A stretch of DNA of 64,000 bases from assembly GCA_032158295.1 (NCBI GenBank), contig CM063249.1, forward strand, positions 19,160,270 through 19,224,269, written 5' to 3'. The stretch comes from Pycnopodia helianthoides. Its lineage: Eukaryota > Echinodermata > Asteroidea > Forcipulatida > Asteriidae. Below the pieces are notes generated by a model. The model had not been told where the DNA came from. It worked only from the letters and a program-made list of their open reading frames with translations, and made no database searches. Position 1 is the first letter of the stretch, and each line of letters starts with the position of its first letter. The translations under genes and the position numbers were made by a program. This document shows, in pieces, positions 12,711 to 24,983 of this stretch.

Positions 12711-13318
12711 TATATTATACACATATGGACTGGCAATGAGGTCACTAGAGCACGTCTATTCCCCCGAGGGCCTGTGAGTGACCAGAAGAGGGACCTATTT
12801 CCCGAGGCCGAAGGCCGAGGGAAATAGGTCCCTCTTCTGGTCACTCACAGGCCCGAGGGGGGATAGACGAGCTCTAGTGACCGAATCATGGCAGTCCATA
12901 TGTGTTTTATAACACAACTCGGTCCAAAATATGAAATAAGAAAATAAGAAACTACCGTAATCCGATCCAGACGCCGCCTTTTTTCTTTTTAAGATGAGCC
13001 TGGTAACCTCTTGAGGGCGCTGTAACCAGTCAAAAATTGAAAGACTATTGCCCGCTTCGGGAACTATTTCCCGCAAACTACGCGCGTGCGATGTCTAGTT
13101 CATGGTTGTGCAAATCTCATGCACTAGCCTATAATAGTTCATCCCACGTGACCGTGTTTCAGCCATGGTATTTCATATTTTGGACCGAGTTGTGTTATAA
13201 AACACATATGGACTGCCTTCGGCCTCGGGAAATAGGTCCCTCTTCTGGTAACTCACAGTCCTCGGGGGAATAGACGTGCTCTAGTGACCTCATTGCCAAT
13301 CCATATGTGTATAATATC
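12711..13318. mobile_element. Foldback-type MITE with nested palindromes
   Basis: Outer ends (ATATTATACACATATGGA, then TGGCAATGAGGTCACTAGAG) are repeated inverted at 13265-13318. Inside, the block CCTCTTCTGGTCACTCACAG appears in both orientations around a GAGGCCGAAGGCCGAGG core at about 12800-12830, and a second inverted pair spans the GGACCGAGTTGTGTTATAA segment at about 12900 and 13185. No transposase is present. The structure suggests successive inverted duplications of one element. Confidence 0.75.
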
Positions 13319-14150
13319 ACACTCCGGTTCGAGCATCTGATTGGATGATTAGCGCGTACTGGAAGATAAAGCGCTCATATCCGTCACTCAGTGACGCTCA
13401 AGGCGCTTCAACAGTCAGTATTTTCCTACAAGGTATATAATGTGGAGCTACTTTTTGAAGTTTGAGACCTATTCCTTTACATAGCACAATCTAATTTTTT
13501 ACAAGGTTTCTTCAAAGGTTTGATCACTTGAAGATTCTTATTTAAATTCTCGATTCAATTATCTTTTGGAGGGGGGGGGGCTGTTGAAGTGGGTGTAAGT
13601 GATGAATTTGTCTACATTCTCCCAATACCTCCCCCCCCCCCCTCGTTTCGAATGGTAGGCCTACTTGGGACTGTGAAATATCCAACCACATCACCCGGCA
13701 CCATACATGTTTTATTACCGACATTTTGATTAACAACACATGTGTGTTTTATACTGTTTTTAATTAACCCTTTGAACTGGCTATACATGTTTTCTCACTC
13801 GACACTGAAAGCATAGCCTATACACATATATATTACATTAACTATTTTTTTATTACAACGGAATAACTTTCACCAAGGGAATCTATAAAGCATTACAAAG
13901 TGAACAAACAAAATAATGTCAGAGTTTTGTACAGCATGGAAAAAGGTCAACAAATTTACAACCGATCTAGTCACTGTGATCATATATATAAGGGTAGAAA
14001 CTATGACAATGGCTCTGCAGGTCGCTACTCCAATCAGTTTATCAACAAGTTTTCATTTTCTGTTTGATCAAGATGGTGCTATTGACACGATTCACCCGAT
14101 GACGTCTTCATCACAATAATCTCGGTTGCGCCATGGGAGTTTCCCGGTGC

Positions 14151-14377
14151 AATAGACCCTTCCCATGAAATATGCAAATTGAACATCGCGCGTGCGCACT
14201 CTCCCTACTGGTTGGCAAAATGAGTGAACATCGCGCCTTTTTGCATGGGACTGATGGTGGCGTGACGCACACGCGTTTGTGCGTCTGCCTTGTGCACAAC
14301 TCTATGGCGTTTGCCAACCAGCAGCGTCTGTACGCATGCGTGAATGTAATTTACATAATTCATGGGAAGGGTCTATT
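14151..14377. mobile_element. MITE, AATAGACCCTTCCCATGAA family
   Basis: The left end AATAGACCCTTCCCATGAAA and the right-end complement AATAGACCCTTCCCATGAAT extend to about 30 bp with few mismatches. The interior is CG-rich (CATCGCGCGTGCGCAC). A second, more diverged copy is at 46121-46284 in a PPP4C intron. Confidence 0.8.
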
Positions 14378-14386
14378 TAGGCAACA

Positions 14387-15095
14387 TGCGTTTACGCCAT
14401 AGAGCTATATATATTGACTAGAGCGCTAACTTGCTCTGAGTTTAGAAGCCACCCTGGGCGCAGACATGTTTGATGTGTTGCGTGACTACGGAACGATTTT
14501 AATTTTAAGAGAGCACACATGGCCGCGAAAATTTTGCATTCGGCGTACGCGCTTACGTACGCGCCATATTTAATCTAACGATCATTGCTCTTGTAAACAG
14601 GTGATTTTAGTGATGTCTTAAAAAAATATGTAGTATAGGTGATTCTCTGATGTTGTTACTTACGTCTTAGGAAAAATGCTGAGTCGAACTAAAGCCTTGT
14701 TTGGGAGGATTCAATGCTTCAAGATGTCAAGGGGAAAACAACCAAATCTGCTTTAAGGATACACAATATGCCGGCAAGAATGACGAACTCAAACAAACAA
14801 AAACGTATACGCGCAAACGCACATGTTAAACATGACGCACATGACGCTCGCAGTTTGTACGCTCATTAGCAGATTGTGCGTTCTCATTTGCTGCATATTT
14901 GGTTCGATGACGCATAGAAAAGAACAAACGCTTTATCATGCAAATAGCCGTACAATTGCCGTACAAAATTTCAAGCTTTTGTATTGGTTTGTACATAAAC
15001 ATGGATGCGCCCACACGGCTTCAAAACCTTAGTGCGTGTATAACGGGGTGTTAGCGCTCTAGTCAATATATATAGCTCTATGGTTTACGCGCAAT
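14387..15095. mobile_element. Inverted-repeat element of about 0.7 kb
   Basis: The left arm (CATAGAGCTATATATATTGA then CTAGAGCGCTAAC) is matched inverted at 15048-15083, and the similarity extends outward through TTTACG. The interior of about 620 bp carries no convincing protein frame. Its end motif resembles the element at 12004-12284, so both probably belong to one superfamily moved by an absent transposase. Confidence 0.8.
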
Positions 15096-15148
15096 TTTGA
15101 CTCCCACAAGGACGAGTGTGTCACGTCTGCTCATAAATAATCATCCAC

Positions 15149-15682
15149 GTGTCGCCGTCACAGTTCTTTAAATCTTTAAAAAAAAGTCCATCTCCAAGAC
15201 CACATTGAAAGAAATTGCCCTGGTAAACAAAATCTATGAATGAATTATTTCAAATAATATACAAAACACTCTGAAACTCCTTAACTATTTTAAAACAAGT
15301 CTCCGCAAACCAATACTGCAATAATTCGTGTCGCCGTCACAGTTCTTTAAATCTTTGAAAAAATCCATCTCCTAAGTCTACATTGAAAGAAATTTCCCTG
15401 GTAAACAAAATCTATGAATGAATTATTTCAAATAATATACAAAACACTCTGAAACTCCTTAACTATTTAAAAAAAAGTCTCCACAAACCAGTATTGCAAT
15501 AATTCGTGTCGCCATCACAGTTCTTTAAATCTTTTAAAAAGTCCATCTCCAAGACCACATTGAAAGAAATTGCCCTGGTAACAAAAATCTATGAATGAGT
15601 TATTTCAAATAATATACAAAAATACTCTGAAACTCCTTGACTATTTTTTAAAACAAAATATCCACAAACCAGTACTGCAATG
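15149..15682. repeat. Three tandem copies of a ~179-bp unit
   Basis: Copies begin at 15149, 15328 and 15506 with GTGTCGCC(G/A)TCACAGTTC and end with CAAACCAGTA(C/T)TGCAATAATTC. They differ by a few substitutions and small indels in A runs. The array lies just beyond the 3' end of the minus-strand sPLA2 gene (stop at 15825). No coding potential is seen. Confidence 0.9.
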
Positions 15683-15824
15683 GCTACAGCTACGGCTATG
15701 GCTAGATTTCCGCGTCACCGTGCCTTGAACAACTAATAGTAAAACCTTAGCAACACCCTTAGCGACAGTCATAGATGTAGCTGTAGCCGCCAAGTCGGAT
15801 ACGGCCTAAGATGATTGATATAAA

Positions 15825-18800
15825 TCAACTCAGTTCTACAAGCTGTTTGCGCTTTAATCGCCTCAGAGCTTTCTCTGCCTTTGTAAAATTCTTTCCCTCC
15901 GGAAAGGGACGAGCATCCCTTATCACTGCCGTCTCGGTCTTTTCTCGCCGGAGACAAGAGCCGATCCAATCCGTCTCCAGGCACTGTTTTCTCTGTCGGG
16001 TGACGAAACATTTGAGCTTCAATTTGTTGAAGAATACGTCAGCAACTCCATTCGCCACAGGGGTTCCCGCTCTCTTTAGGCAATTATGGAACCTATACAC
16101 GAGGAGAGAGAGAGAGGGAGAGAGGGGAGGAGAGAGAGGGAGGGGGGGGATAAGAAAAACAGTAAGACTTTAATTGCAAGGCTCTAATTTGACTACAGTA
16201 GAGCACTGCCACGGAAGGGCGTCTTACTTCTCATGACAACCCTGAATGGACGTGTCTCTATACTAAAGCAATTGAACCATTAAATTACCAATCATATCCG
16301 GCCAAATTCATTTTCCCGCGACCGGAACTACTCAATTTTCAAATAAAGAGCTTGGTTCAATGGGCTGGAACGAGCTGAAAATGCTATACCCAAATATCCC
16401 CCACACTTTAAGACATCAACTAAACCCTCTGCTTGCTCTTCTTAACCCAGGTAACTGTTAAATTAAAATTCCAGCTCTGTGTCGTTTATGATGGTGGGTT
16501 TCTCTACTCATTCACAACAGAAATGGTTACAACCCTTTTTCGTACCAACGCTCGCGCAAGGTACCAACAAGAACAATTCTTCCACCAAGACGGGCAGACA
16601 CGATATGAAAGTTCCCCCTCGTCAATTTTTAATTTACGAGAAACTACAACATTTTTACAATGGTCCCATAAACCTTCAAGCGTCAATGAGGGGCGCGTTT
16701 GGAGGTTGGGCTCCCCATTCACCAGCAGAATGTGCTATTACTATAAAAGTGTGTTGACCTGAACCTGCCATGGTTCTCATCGATTATGAGACTATACTTC
16801 CCACGGCGCTGGAAAGGTTAATGGAAATTACACGAGACGGGAATAAAACTTGACTATGCCTTTCCATGCAGACCTTTAAAATTGATTATTGTGGTCGGAA
16901 GCTTATTACAAAGGCAAACGCCGTCAAATTTCCTCTGTGTAAATCCCTATTTTGGAGATGTGCCAACATCCGGGATACCTGCATTGAATAATAAGCGTGA
17001 GTTTCATTGAATATCGGCCTGGAAAAGTTTGTTCACCTGTCTTTCACACCCCTCTCTCTCTTTCGACAGGAAGCGGGGGACTAATAAGGAAAAGGCCATA
17101 TTTTTAACAACCAAAGAGCAAGCTCGCTCTGTGGTTTAACTGAACCAAGAGTAGATCTGGGGTCGAATTATCTCAGCTGCTATGTTCATGTCACACGATT
17201 AGACACTAAAACTATACCTTTTGATTTTCACTCCTCGTCTGACAGCATAGTTCAATTTATGCACAAATCTCAGCCATATTTTATGTTCGGGTCTCACATT
17301 ATTTCGTGCTCAGTATAGCATGGAGGTAGATTTTCTGGTTAACATTAATGTTCAACCAGTTGACACCCGTTGTGTGTTATAGCTTTGTGACAACATCTTC
17401 TCGTGAGAATGTGGTTGCGATGTTATTTTAAAATATCCGAGCGATAATTTTCATATGGTCCTCGGATCACGCAATTTTTAACCTTTCCGTATACAAACCT
17501 TAATACCGCCAAAATCTTAGTCATGTCCCCTGCACAAGCAGAATAACTGTTACCTATTCTAGCTAAACCATCAACGATCTATAAAACCAGAGGGGTGCAG
17601 TGCCCAGTGTTGACACCCAAAGCCTGTTTGTTTTGCGGACGATTGGAAAGCTCAGCACGTTTACGCCTTTAGTGCTAAATTATTGAGAACAAAAATATAC
17701 AGACTAAACAAACATTTAATGAACCCATAGATCAGATTGACGCCATGTCCATGAATTATGAGGCACACCCTTGAACTTACCGTCTCAATTTGCAATCATA
17801 AAAAACAAAATGATACTGATAGGCCTAAACCGCAATCAAACAATCACGGAAGTGGGACATACTATTTCTTTTTGTAGACCGTGCCCTTTCCTGTCCACCA
17901 GTTTGAAAAGTGTGTCTGTGAAAGAAAAAAAAATCTTACAGACATAACATCTTTCCATTTATAAGGGTCTCGTTTTTAAAACTAAAATGTTGGAAATGTA
18001 CCAATAATTTTTTCCATCTTAAAATTAAATAGGTTTCTAACGTCACATGCTAGCCGGAATATAGAATGTCTTATATGATGCATATTAATTGATATATTTT
18101 ACATGGAGCTCACACAAAACATTTGAAGTTATCGTTCTTGCGAATGAAAGTATAAGTTCAGCCTCAAAAACAGTGAAATATAAGTATTTTACAGATCAAT
18201 TAAGGAATTGTTATACTTTTGGTAATTGTCAAAGATCCTCACATGGTGTGTTCCAACATGCGCATTAAATACAAAATCTGTGAAACTTTGGCTCATTGGT
18301 ATCGAAGTTGCAAGAAAATAAAATTGTGAACTTTCAAATACCTGAGAAAGGCTTCATGCCTGAAGTCTCTCTCAGATTCAAATATTTTAGTGAGAAATGA
18401 ATACCTCTTTCTCAAAATCTACATAACTTCATAGGGAGTCGCTTCCCACTCAAAATGTGCTATACTATCAGCAGCTGTCAGGTGCTCCTTAACAAGTTAA
18501 TTTGCATGGTAATGTATTTCTTGAGTAATAACCAAAAAGTGTCCACTCCCTTTAATAAACACTCATAGCTGATGGTTGCACAGTTTTAATCCTTTTCTAA
18601 AATGATCTGCTGCTTTTTTGGTTCCACTCATTGTTCCAATGAATTCCCCTAATCAGGCGACTTCCAAGCAAAAGGGTACACGTTTTTGGTCCACGTGTAG
18701 CAAGCACCCCCACTACTAGTGGATTCATGATTAGGCGATCAGCAAATATTGACTGCAACTTTATACATGCAAGCCGAAACAATCATTTACCCGTCTTCGA

Positions 18801-21800
18801 AGATAACTTATCAGATTTACAATGTTAGTTATAAGGGTTTTGACTGATGTGTATTTATCCATCGGAATAACATTCAACCAGAAATTGTAATGTTTGTTTA
18901 AAAGATGACGACATCCTGCGATGATTTATCTCGGGATGACGACTTCTTGAAAGTAGAATGTCGTCTTCCAAATATAATTTACCTGGGGTTCTCGTCATTT
19001 TAAAGAATATTATCATCCCCAGATGAATTATCTTGGAAAGTACGTTCAGGATGTCGACATCCTTTGGATAAAATATAACGGGGAGATAACATCTTACTTT
19101 GGGATGTCGTCATCCCGAGATAAATCATCGCAGGATGTCGTCACCTTACGTTTATGACGTCATCATCCTGCAGTAAGTTATCTCAGGATCTCAACACGTC
19201 GGATGACACTTCCACTGCCTCCGTAATAGACCATGTTACATTTGTATACAGAGCGGTGACCTCGTACATTATAATGCTATTCCTGACGGGCAAGATGCTA
19301 CACAGGCTCAGTGGGAAAATTTTTGTTTTGTGTCATAATTTTCACATAAATTCAAAATTTACAAAAGCAACAGCTGTACAGCTTTTGAGATGTCCCCCCT
19401 TTCTTCATACCAAAAGTTGAGGAAAATCAGACAGTGCGATCTCCATAAAACATAGCCTAAGATTTGTTGTATTCTTCCATTGAGCTGTGTACAAATGTGC
19501 CCGCCGGAAAGTCCAGGCTATGTGGCTCTTTTGTAAACATGTGATGTCACAGGTCACATCGTCTATAGAACCATATATATTATACATTCTATATTATAGA
19601 ACTAATGGAAAGCATTTTTCAGATTCTCTACATAGGCCTGGCCTAGCGTATGACTGATTTTATTCACGTGAACGGAACTGTGCGTTTAGAACATTGAAAC
19701 AAGCATTACCAATGACGTATACCGTTCACTACCATTACCTTAAGAAACAAAAACGTTCGCTTGATTGAATAATTTACTAGAAACTAACATTTTGTTGTGC
19801 ATTTCCATGTTTGAATTTAACTTACTATACCTTGTCCTACGCTACTTTGTTTTATTAAGGTCTCCGGTAAAAACAGGTCTACTTTCGTTAACGATCTTCA
19901 CAGAAAAACCAGACTGACGCTAGTCGGATGTTTTTCAACCATTAGAACAGGGCTAAAACCAGACATTATGGATGTTTCAACCATTAGAACAGGGCTAAAA
20001 CCAGACATTATGGATGTTTCAACCATTAGAACAGGGCTAAAACCAGACATTATGGATTTTTCAACCATTAGAACAGGGCTAAACTACAGCTGAAGTGGTT
20101 TCGGGAAACCTTGTGGAACTGTACAGATTACATGCGGTGTTTCCCACTTAAGCAATTAAAGGAGGGAACCTTGGACGGGAAGGCCCCCCCCCCCAGGTTC
20201 CCGAAAATGAGAGAGAAAAAAAACCTCCCCAAAACATGAGGGTTATATACTAAAAAGGGGATAATAAAAGAGTTAATTAACTGTTTTTCACATTATAGGC
20301 CTATTCTACACAGCAAACCAGTGCCTAAAACCCAGTGGTCACGTTTCAGTTAAAAAGCAATGTTTGTTTTAACGGGCTTACTGAAATAACGGCAAGTAGA
20401 CTTATTATGCAACTATTTCCTCGACTCTAAAAATGGATAGTAACACATTATTTCATTTATGTTGAACAGAGAAAAGTTGACCAGAGCAGGATTTGAACCT
20501 AAGACCTTCGGATTAACGTTCCGGCTTCCTGGTTAACGTGCCGCAGCTCTGCTAACCGAGCTATCTAGCCGTAATATTGGCGGTCTTTCTTATTCTGTCA
20601 ATATTATTATAAAGCAAATATCCTCATAAAAAAACATTGTATAGCTCAGTCTACACAAATAAAGAATTCTATGTTTGAGCGCATGACTGAGCTACACTCA
20701 GCGATCACACCACTGTTTACCTTGGGGGAAATCACGTGTTTGGTATTATTGGAATGCCACAACGACTGCGGTTTGTAAGAATGAACTTCTCGTACGAGCA
20801 GTAACGTCAACCAGCTGTTTTTTTCATTCTATAGTGGCGTCAATGAACTTTTGTTCCCCACAGACTTGTAGTAAAATTGACCCGGACGCCGGTATAATTT
20901 GTCAGCAATTTCTGGTGATGGGCATCAGCCCCCAATTACGCATCCTTTTAAGCCCTTTTCACACTGTATCTCTTATCCCCGTGGAATACAGCCCCGGGGT
21001 GGCCCCGGTGTTTTTTTTCACCCTACGGTTACCCCGGCGCACTTTCACACTAACCCCGCCTGGGTCCCTATTCCACAGTGTTCCTGTTGCACGTTTCAAG
21101 AATACCCTGGGTTTTACCGCTTACCCCTACTCCAGAGCAGGGGTGGATATTCCCCGGGGTATGCCCATAGCCGGGGCAGACAGGGGCAGACAGGGGGCAG
21201 ACAGGGGGCAGACAGGGGCAAAGCGATCATAGTGTGAAAAGGCCGACCGTTATTCCACAGGGTTGCCCACGGGGAATAGAGTAGTGTGAGAAGGGCTTTA
21301 ATAGTTAAAAGACCCGCAATACCGTGCAGTTATTTCTTCAGAAATGTTTGTGAAAAGATTGAGCTCCGTTTGCGGGTCTTGTTTTTGCATTTTCTCAGGG
21401 AAAATGGAATTATTTTTTTTCGGTTTAAATTTCGTGCTTAAAGAAACAATATATAGGCCTATTATATCGTTTCCACTCTGAAAGCTCATTTATTATCAAG
21501 TTCAGTACTCGACAGGAACTTTTTCTTCAGAAATACTTATTTCTTATTTCATCTATACCACAATGGAAATAACCCTGATAACGTGCACAAAATTCATGAC
21601 AACATTAGGTTTTTTTTGCACAGTGTTATCACCAAAATAATGTGAGGACATTTCACGGGTTGTTTGTATGGTATTCCCTTAAAGGTATTGTACACTTTTG
21701 GTAACAGCTCAAAATCAGTGTCCATATTTTGTGTGATTAAACATATTATGCATGAACAAACAAACCTGTGAAAGTTTGAGCTCAATTGGTCATAGAGGTC

Positions 21801-24029
21801 ACGAGAAAATAGTGAAAAGAGATGTTATGTGTTTTCTGTTTTTTCAAACTATCGCGCGCGATAATTACTATTGTTTTACTCGTTTCTCAGAAACGATAGC
21901 ATTTTAGGCAGAAATATTTTAAGGAACCCTTTCTACCATTACTTACTTTAAATCATGTAAGTTATGTGTGAATCTGTAAACATTGTGTTTTTCGATCTTA
22001 CCAATAGTGTACAGGGCCTTTAATTCCTCTTGTATGGCATAAAAGGAGACTAGTTGACAGTACCAAACCAACAAATGACAAAGCATCGACAGATTTGGAT
22101 TAGAGCTTAAGTTTATAGTGTTAGTATTATATGTTTAGGGTTAGGGCTTGGTTTAAGTGTAAGGGTTAGTGTCAAGATGTAAGTAAAATTCATAACTCTA
22201 GCTCAAAATGAACAATAATCTGCTCTATTAAAGTTAAACATTTTCGAAGATACGTTTATTACTCATGTTTTTGAGAAAATAAATTGTGTGAACAGCTTTG
22301 TGTTTCTCAAACATGTTTTTTCCGCATTCTTGTTTGGATTAGTTGCCAGACAGAGAAATATTTTGGGGAAGGGTGCTTTTGATGATACGTATGGAATTTG
22401 GCACACAATCAAATTATGTCACGAGAAATATATTTGGCTCTAGGGCCATCGCAGATTTGTCCTTTGAAAAAAATATAGAATAACAAGAAATTACAGCAAT
22501 TTTGAAATTGCTTGTGTAATAATTATTCTAATTTTTTCAAAAAAACAAAGCTGCGATGTCCCTACAGCAAGATTTCTTACCATGCATGACATACTCCTAA
22601 CCATAGAGCAAGGTCCTTGCTCTATGCTCTATGCTGTGACTGTGTGCAAAATTTCATGCTAGTATAATCATAGCGCGGGCCCATCACCTTAGCCGTACTA
22701 GATGGCAAAATATAACCTAGATGAGAGCAATAAAACAATAGAAACGATAAAGCATCGAAACCATTGGGGAACCCATGTAAATGTCATTGTGTACATGTGA
22801 TCGGGTACACAATACTATTATCTGTGTGTTTAAACACTTCTAGATAAGCACAAAAGTATTCAAATATGTACTTTATAGCAAAATGCTTTTACAATACTTA
22901 TCCAAACATGCACTGATACACAGGGTTTGTGTATAACCATCTCGGACCATTATTGTCTAAAGAGCAAGGACAAACATAACAATGCAGGTACCAGACATGT
23001 ACCATAGAATGATTCTAATTGTAATGTTGATGACGTATTTGGCGATTAATCAGAGGGGGAGAACAACAGCCAGCAAAAAAACAAGTAATTTTTAGAGGTG
23101 ACATTGCTGGTGAAATTGCAAAAACAAAATGTGTACAAAGATGAACAAACTTACATTTTATCACATTTGCAGTGGCTAATTGTGTAGGGAGCAATGTTAC
23201 GCAGATAGAGTTTGTTTTCCATCGGATTGATCTGTAGGTAGGGGCAGGTGTCGTGAGCCCTACAGCAGATATCAGCTGCCCTGTCCTCTCCCAACTCATC
23301 ATAGTTCTTTGCCTCGGTGCCCTTACCACACCATAGGGTCTTTGGATACGTCAGCAAGCCCCTCCGGTGCCTTCTCGTCTCCCCAGTTCGAGCTGACCCC
23401 GGGCGGCTGGGGAACTCGCGGAAAAGTGTGTTGCACTGGGATTTGATTAAGTCTAGACTTATCATTGAGCGAATGAAGGTCGGTATGATGGACCAGCTGC
23501 CGTTGTATTGCACAGTGGTGACATCAGTTGCATTGTACACGTACTGCAAATACGCTGGTAGCGTGGACGTAAGATCAAGATACGAATTGTTCCGGTGCTT
23601 TGTCTTGATCTCATGAGCCTGGGGTGCTGTCGACTTTACCCTAGCCAGAAGATCATGAATGCTGTCCTTGTCTGACGACACGAAACAATTCTTGGCAGTG
23701 TAGTTCCCGTCGTATATAACCCGAGCTATCTCAACTCCATCTGTGACTTCACGGAATATGAAACTCGGTTGGACTCGGCGGTTCTCGTCGGTAGCAAATT
23801 CTTCCGTCGTGGAGAACCGGCTCGACAATTCGCCGGTTGCCGTCTCGATGGCTGAGACCACGCCGAGGTGCGCCGTGATGGTTCTCTCTCCGTTTTGCCG
23901 TTGCACGCTGACGAAGCCGGTCATCCCATCAGTATTACTCAACGGTAACGCAAGTGTACTGACATACACCACACTCATCAAAGCCTTAACTAAAGACAAA
24001 GTTTTAGCACCTTGATTGTAAATACACAT
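15825..24029 (-). CDS. Group III secreted phospholipase A2, long form
   Basis: Two minus-strand coding exons, 23155-24029 and 15825-16092, join in phase 2 (donor AAAAT|GTAAGT; pyrimidine-rich acceptor ending TATAG), giving about 380 residues. The start at 24029 is the first ATG after an in-frame stop. The N-terminus is hydrophobic (about residues 10-30), consistent with a signal peptide. A pro-region of about 190 residues with several N-glycosylation sequons (for example NGS, NYT, NNS, NAT) follows, then a basic RRHRR site (219-223). The catalytic domain starts at about 225: calcium-loop WCGKG (233-237) and the CCRAHDTC active site with H259/D260. Exon 2 supplies the remaining cysteines, the VADVFFNK helix region and a basic C-terminal tail. 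Family enzymes hydrolyse the sn-2 bond of phospholipids, calcium-dependently and outside the cell. The intron is 7.06 kb and rich in repeats. Confidence 0.88.
16093..18198. other. sPLA2 intron, exon-2-proximal part
   Basis: A GA-rich microsatellite (about 16101-16150) sits directly against the acceptor of sPLA2 exon 2; on the minus strand it supplies the CT-rich tract. The remainder to about 18198 is unremarkable single-copy-looking sequence. Short open frames around 16433-16762 on both strands overlap each other and show no family resemblance. Confidence 0.5.
18199..18556. mobile_element. MITE, TTAA-flanked family (diverged copy)
   Basis: It begins ATTAAGGAATTGTTATACTT, then TTGGTAAT, and ends with the inverse (ATAACCAAAAAGTGTCCACT, CCCTTTAAT). 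The end motif, an AGG/CCT border with GTRCACTTTTGGTAA-like sequence, is shared with 21679-22023, 29148-29551 and the truncated 43610-43931 copy. Confidence 0.65.
18904..19143. mobile_element. MITE, GATGACGACATCCTG family
   Basis: About 40 bp at the left (GATGACGACATCCTGCGATG, then ATTTATCTCGGGATGACGAC) are repeated inverted at 19103-19143. The interior is also full of GATGTCGTCATCC-like phrases in both orientations, so the whole 240-bp element could fold into a long hairpin. It lies inside the sPLA2 intron. Confidence 0.8.
19926..20083. repeat. Four tandem copies of a ~42-bp unit
   Basis: Units start at 19926, 19970, 20012 and 20054 with GGATGTTTTTCAACCATTAG or close variants, followed by AACAGGGCTAAAACCAGACA. 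The copies are almost identical, so the expansion is recent. Located in the sPLA2 intron. Confidence 0.9.
20455..20640 (-). mobile_element. tRNA-derived SINE (family A), reverse orientation
   Basis: On the minus strand an A-box-like TAGCTCGGTTAGCAGAGC lies near 20560-20545 and a B-box GGTTCAAATCC near 20499-20489. The sequence upstream of the head (TTGACAGAATAAGAAAGACC) matches the same position of the copy at 60640-60930. The head is longer than a tRNA because of an internal near-duplication around GTTAACC/GTTAATCC. Confidence 0.65.
20949..21300. mobile_element. MITE, TTTTCACACT family
   Basis: Inverted ends TAAGCCCTTTTCACACTGTA and (complement) TAAAGCCCTTCTCACACTAC enclose a GC-rich interior that has further inverted phrases around CCCCGTGGAATA. 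A small tandem of GGGGCAGACA occupies about 21171-21225. The open frames seen across it on the plus strand are by-products. A larger relative with the same AAGGCCTTTTCACACT end is at 53613-54253. Confidence 0.75.
21679..22023. mobile_element. MITE with TTAA flanks (best copy)
   Basis: The left border TTAA|AGGTATTGTACACTTTTG and the right border (complement of AGGCCCTGTACACTATTGGT) are both bounded by TTAA. The interior of about 345 bp carries the family phrases TTTGAGCTCAATTGGTCAT, CACGAGAAAATAGTGAAAAG and TCGCGCGCGATAA. A copy at 43610-43931 is nearly identical over its length but lacks the right end. TTAA target duplication is the habit of piggyBac-type transposases, so cross-mobilisation by one is inferred. 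Confidence 0.8.
22024..23154. other. sPLA2 intron, exon-1-proximal part
   Basis: AT-rich intron DNA containing a short repeated phrase (GGTTAGGGTTAGGGCTT-like) around 22135-22170 and a small inverted pair AGCAAGGTCCTTGCT at about 22607-22622. No exon-like frame with splice sites was recognised. Confidence 0.5.
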
Positions 24030-24551
24030 CTTAGCTTACGTTCTATTAAAATTTATACAAATCTGTTTAACACTAAATCACTGCGTTGTTTTTTCCATCA
24101 ATGCTGTAAATGTTGTTGTGTTGTATAATAAGAAACTAGAGGTGAAAATTATTCCGAAGGTATTTTTGGGCGGTGTTTTGTACGCGTTGCCTCTCCCACC
24201 GTACCTAAGTATATGACTGTCGATGACTGCAGTTGAACCCGTGGCCGTACATGTACCATGCTGCTGTACACATCATCAAAGAAGCCTTCCATTATTTACA
24301 TCCTACGTCATCACAGCATGAGCACGTGGCCGGCGGTGGTAGCGTCACAGAAGACAGTTGCCGGTGCGTCAGTCCAATCAATGAATGACAAATGAGAACC
24401 TGACCACAAGTAATGTATTAAATTCATTACTAACCCCAAGGACACCACGCACACTCGAACACTAATTCATAACTTGGCAACTGTGATCATGTGATCAAAG
24501 AAATTCTCCCACGGCTGGTCACGCCATGTTTATAGTAAACCGGCACTCGGC

Positions 24552-24983
24552 ATGTGGTATAATGGTAACGCCGGAACTGTTATTGTAATTGAAGAAAGAG
24601 TTTCCATTTATAAAGGCCAAAAAACGCCGGCACATGACCTATACTTTAGATGTTCTACCAAGCAAGGTTGTCCATCGATCACTCAGGAAAGAACACGAGG
24701 TATTCTTCTACCATTTACTGTTGTTATGAGCACAATTGACGATTTGAGCAAAGAATGTCTGCATTCGGCTGGTCCTTTGGTCCTATGTTGTCCGTGTCGC
24801 CATCCTGGAATTTATGATGTACAAAATATTTGGACAGAACAATGTCACCTTTATCTTGAAAAATCTATGCGCATTTCACACTTGGGTTTTCCGAAATGTT
24901 ATTCAAAACATTACAGCATGTTTTATCAAGAAAAATACTACACTCATCTTGGGTTCAGTGGCTATCCATATCAAGAAGAGTAA
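24552..24983 (+). other. Unsupported 143-codon open frame
   Basis: An uninterrupted plus-strand frame of 143 codons begins with ATG about 520 bp upstream of the long sPLA2 gene, on the opposite strand. It has no signal peptide, no recognised domain and no obvious splice signals. Its composition (rich in Cys, Tyr and His) is consistent either with a small orphan gene or with chance in this AT-moderate spacer. I lean to chance. Confidence 0.15.

Noticed and set aside
20834..21237. Two overlapping Pro/Gly-rich plus-strand frames
   Set aside because: They cover the GC-rich MITE at 20949-21300 and end in its GGGGCAGACA tandem.
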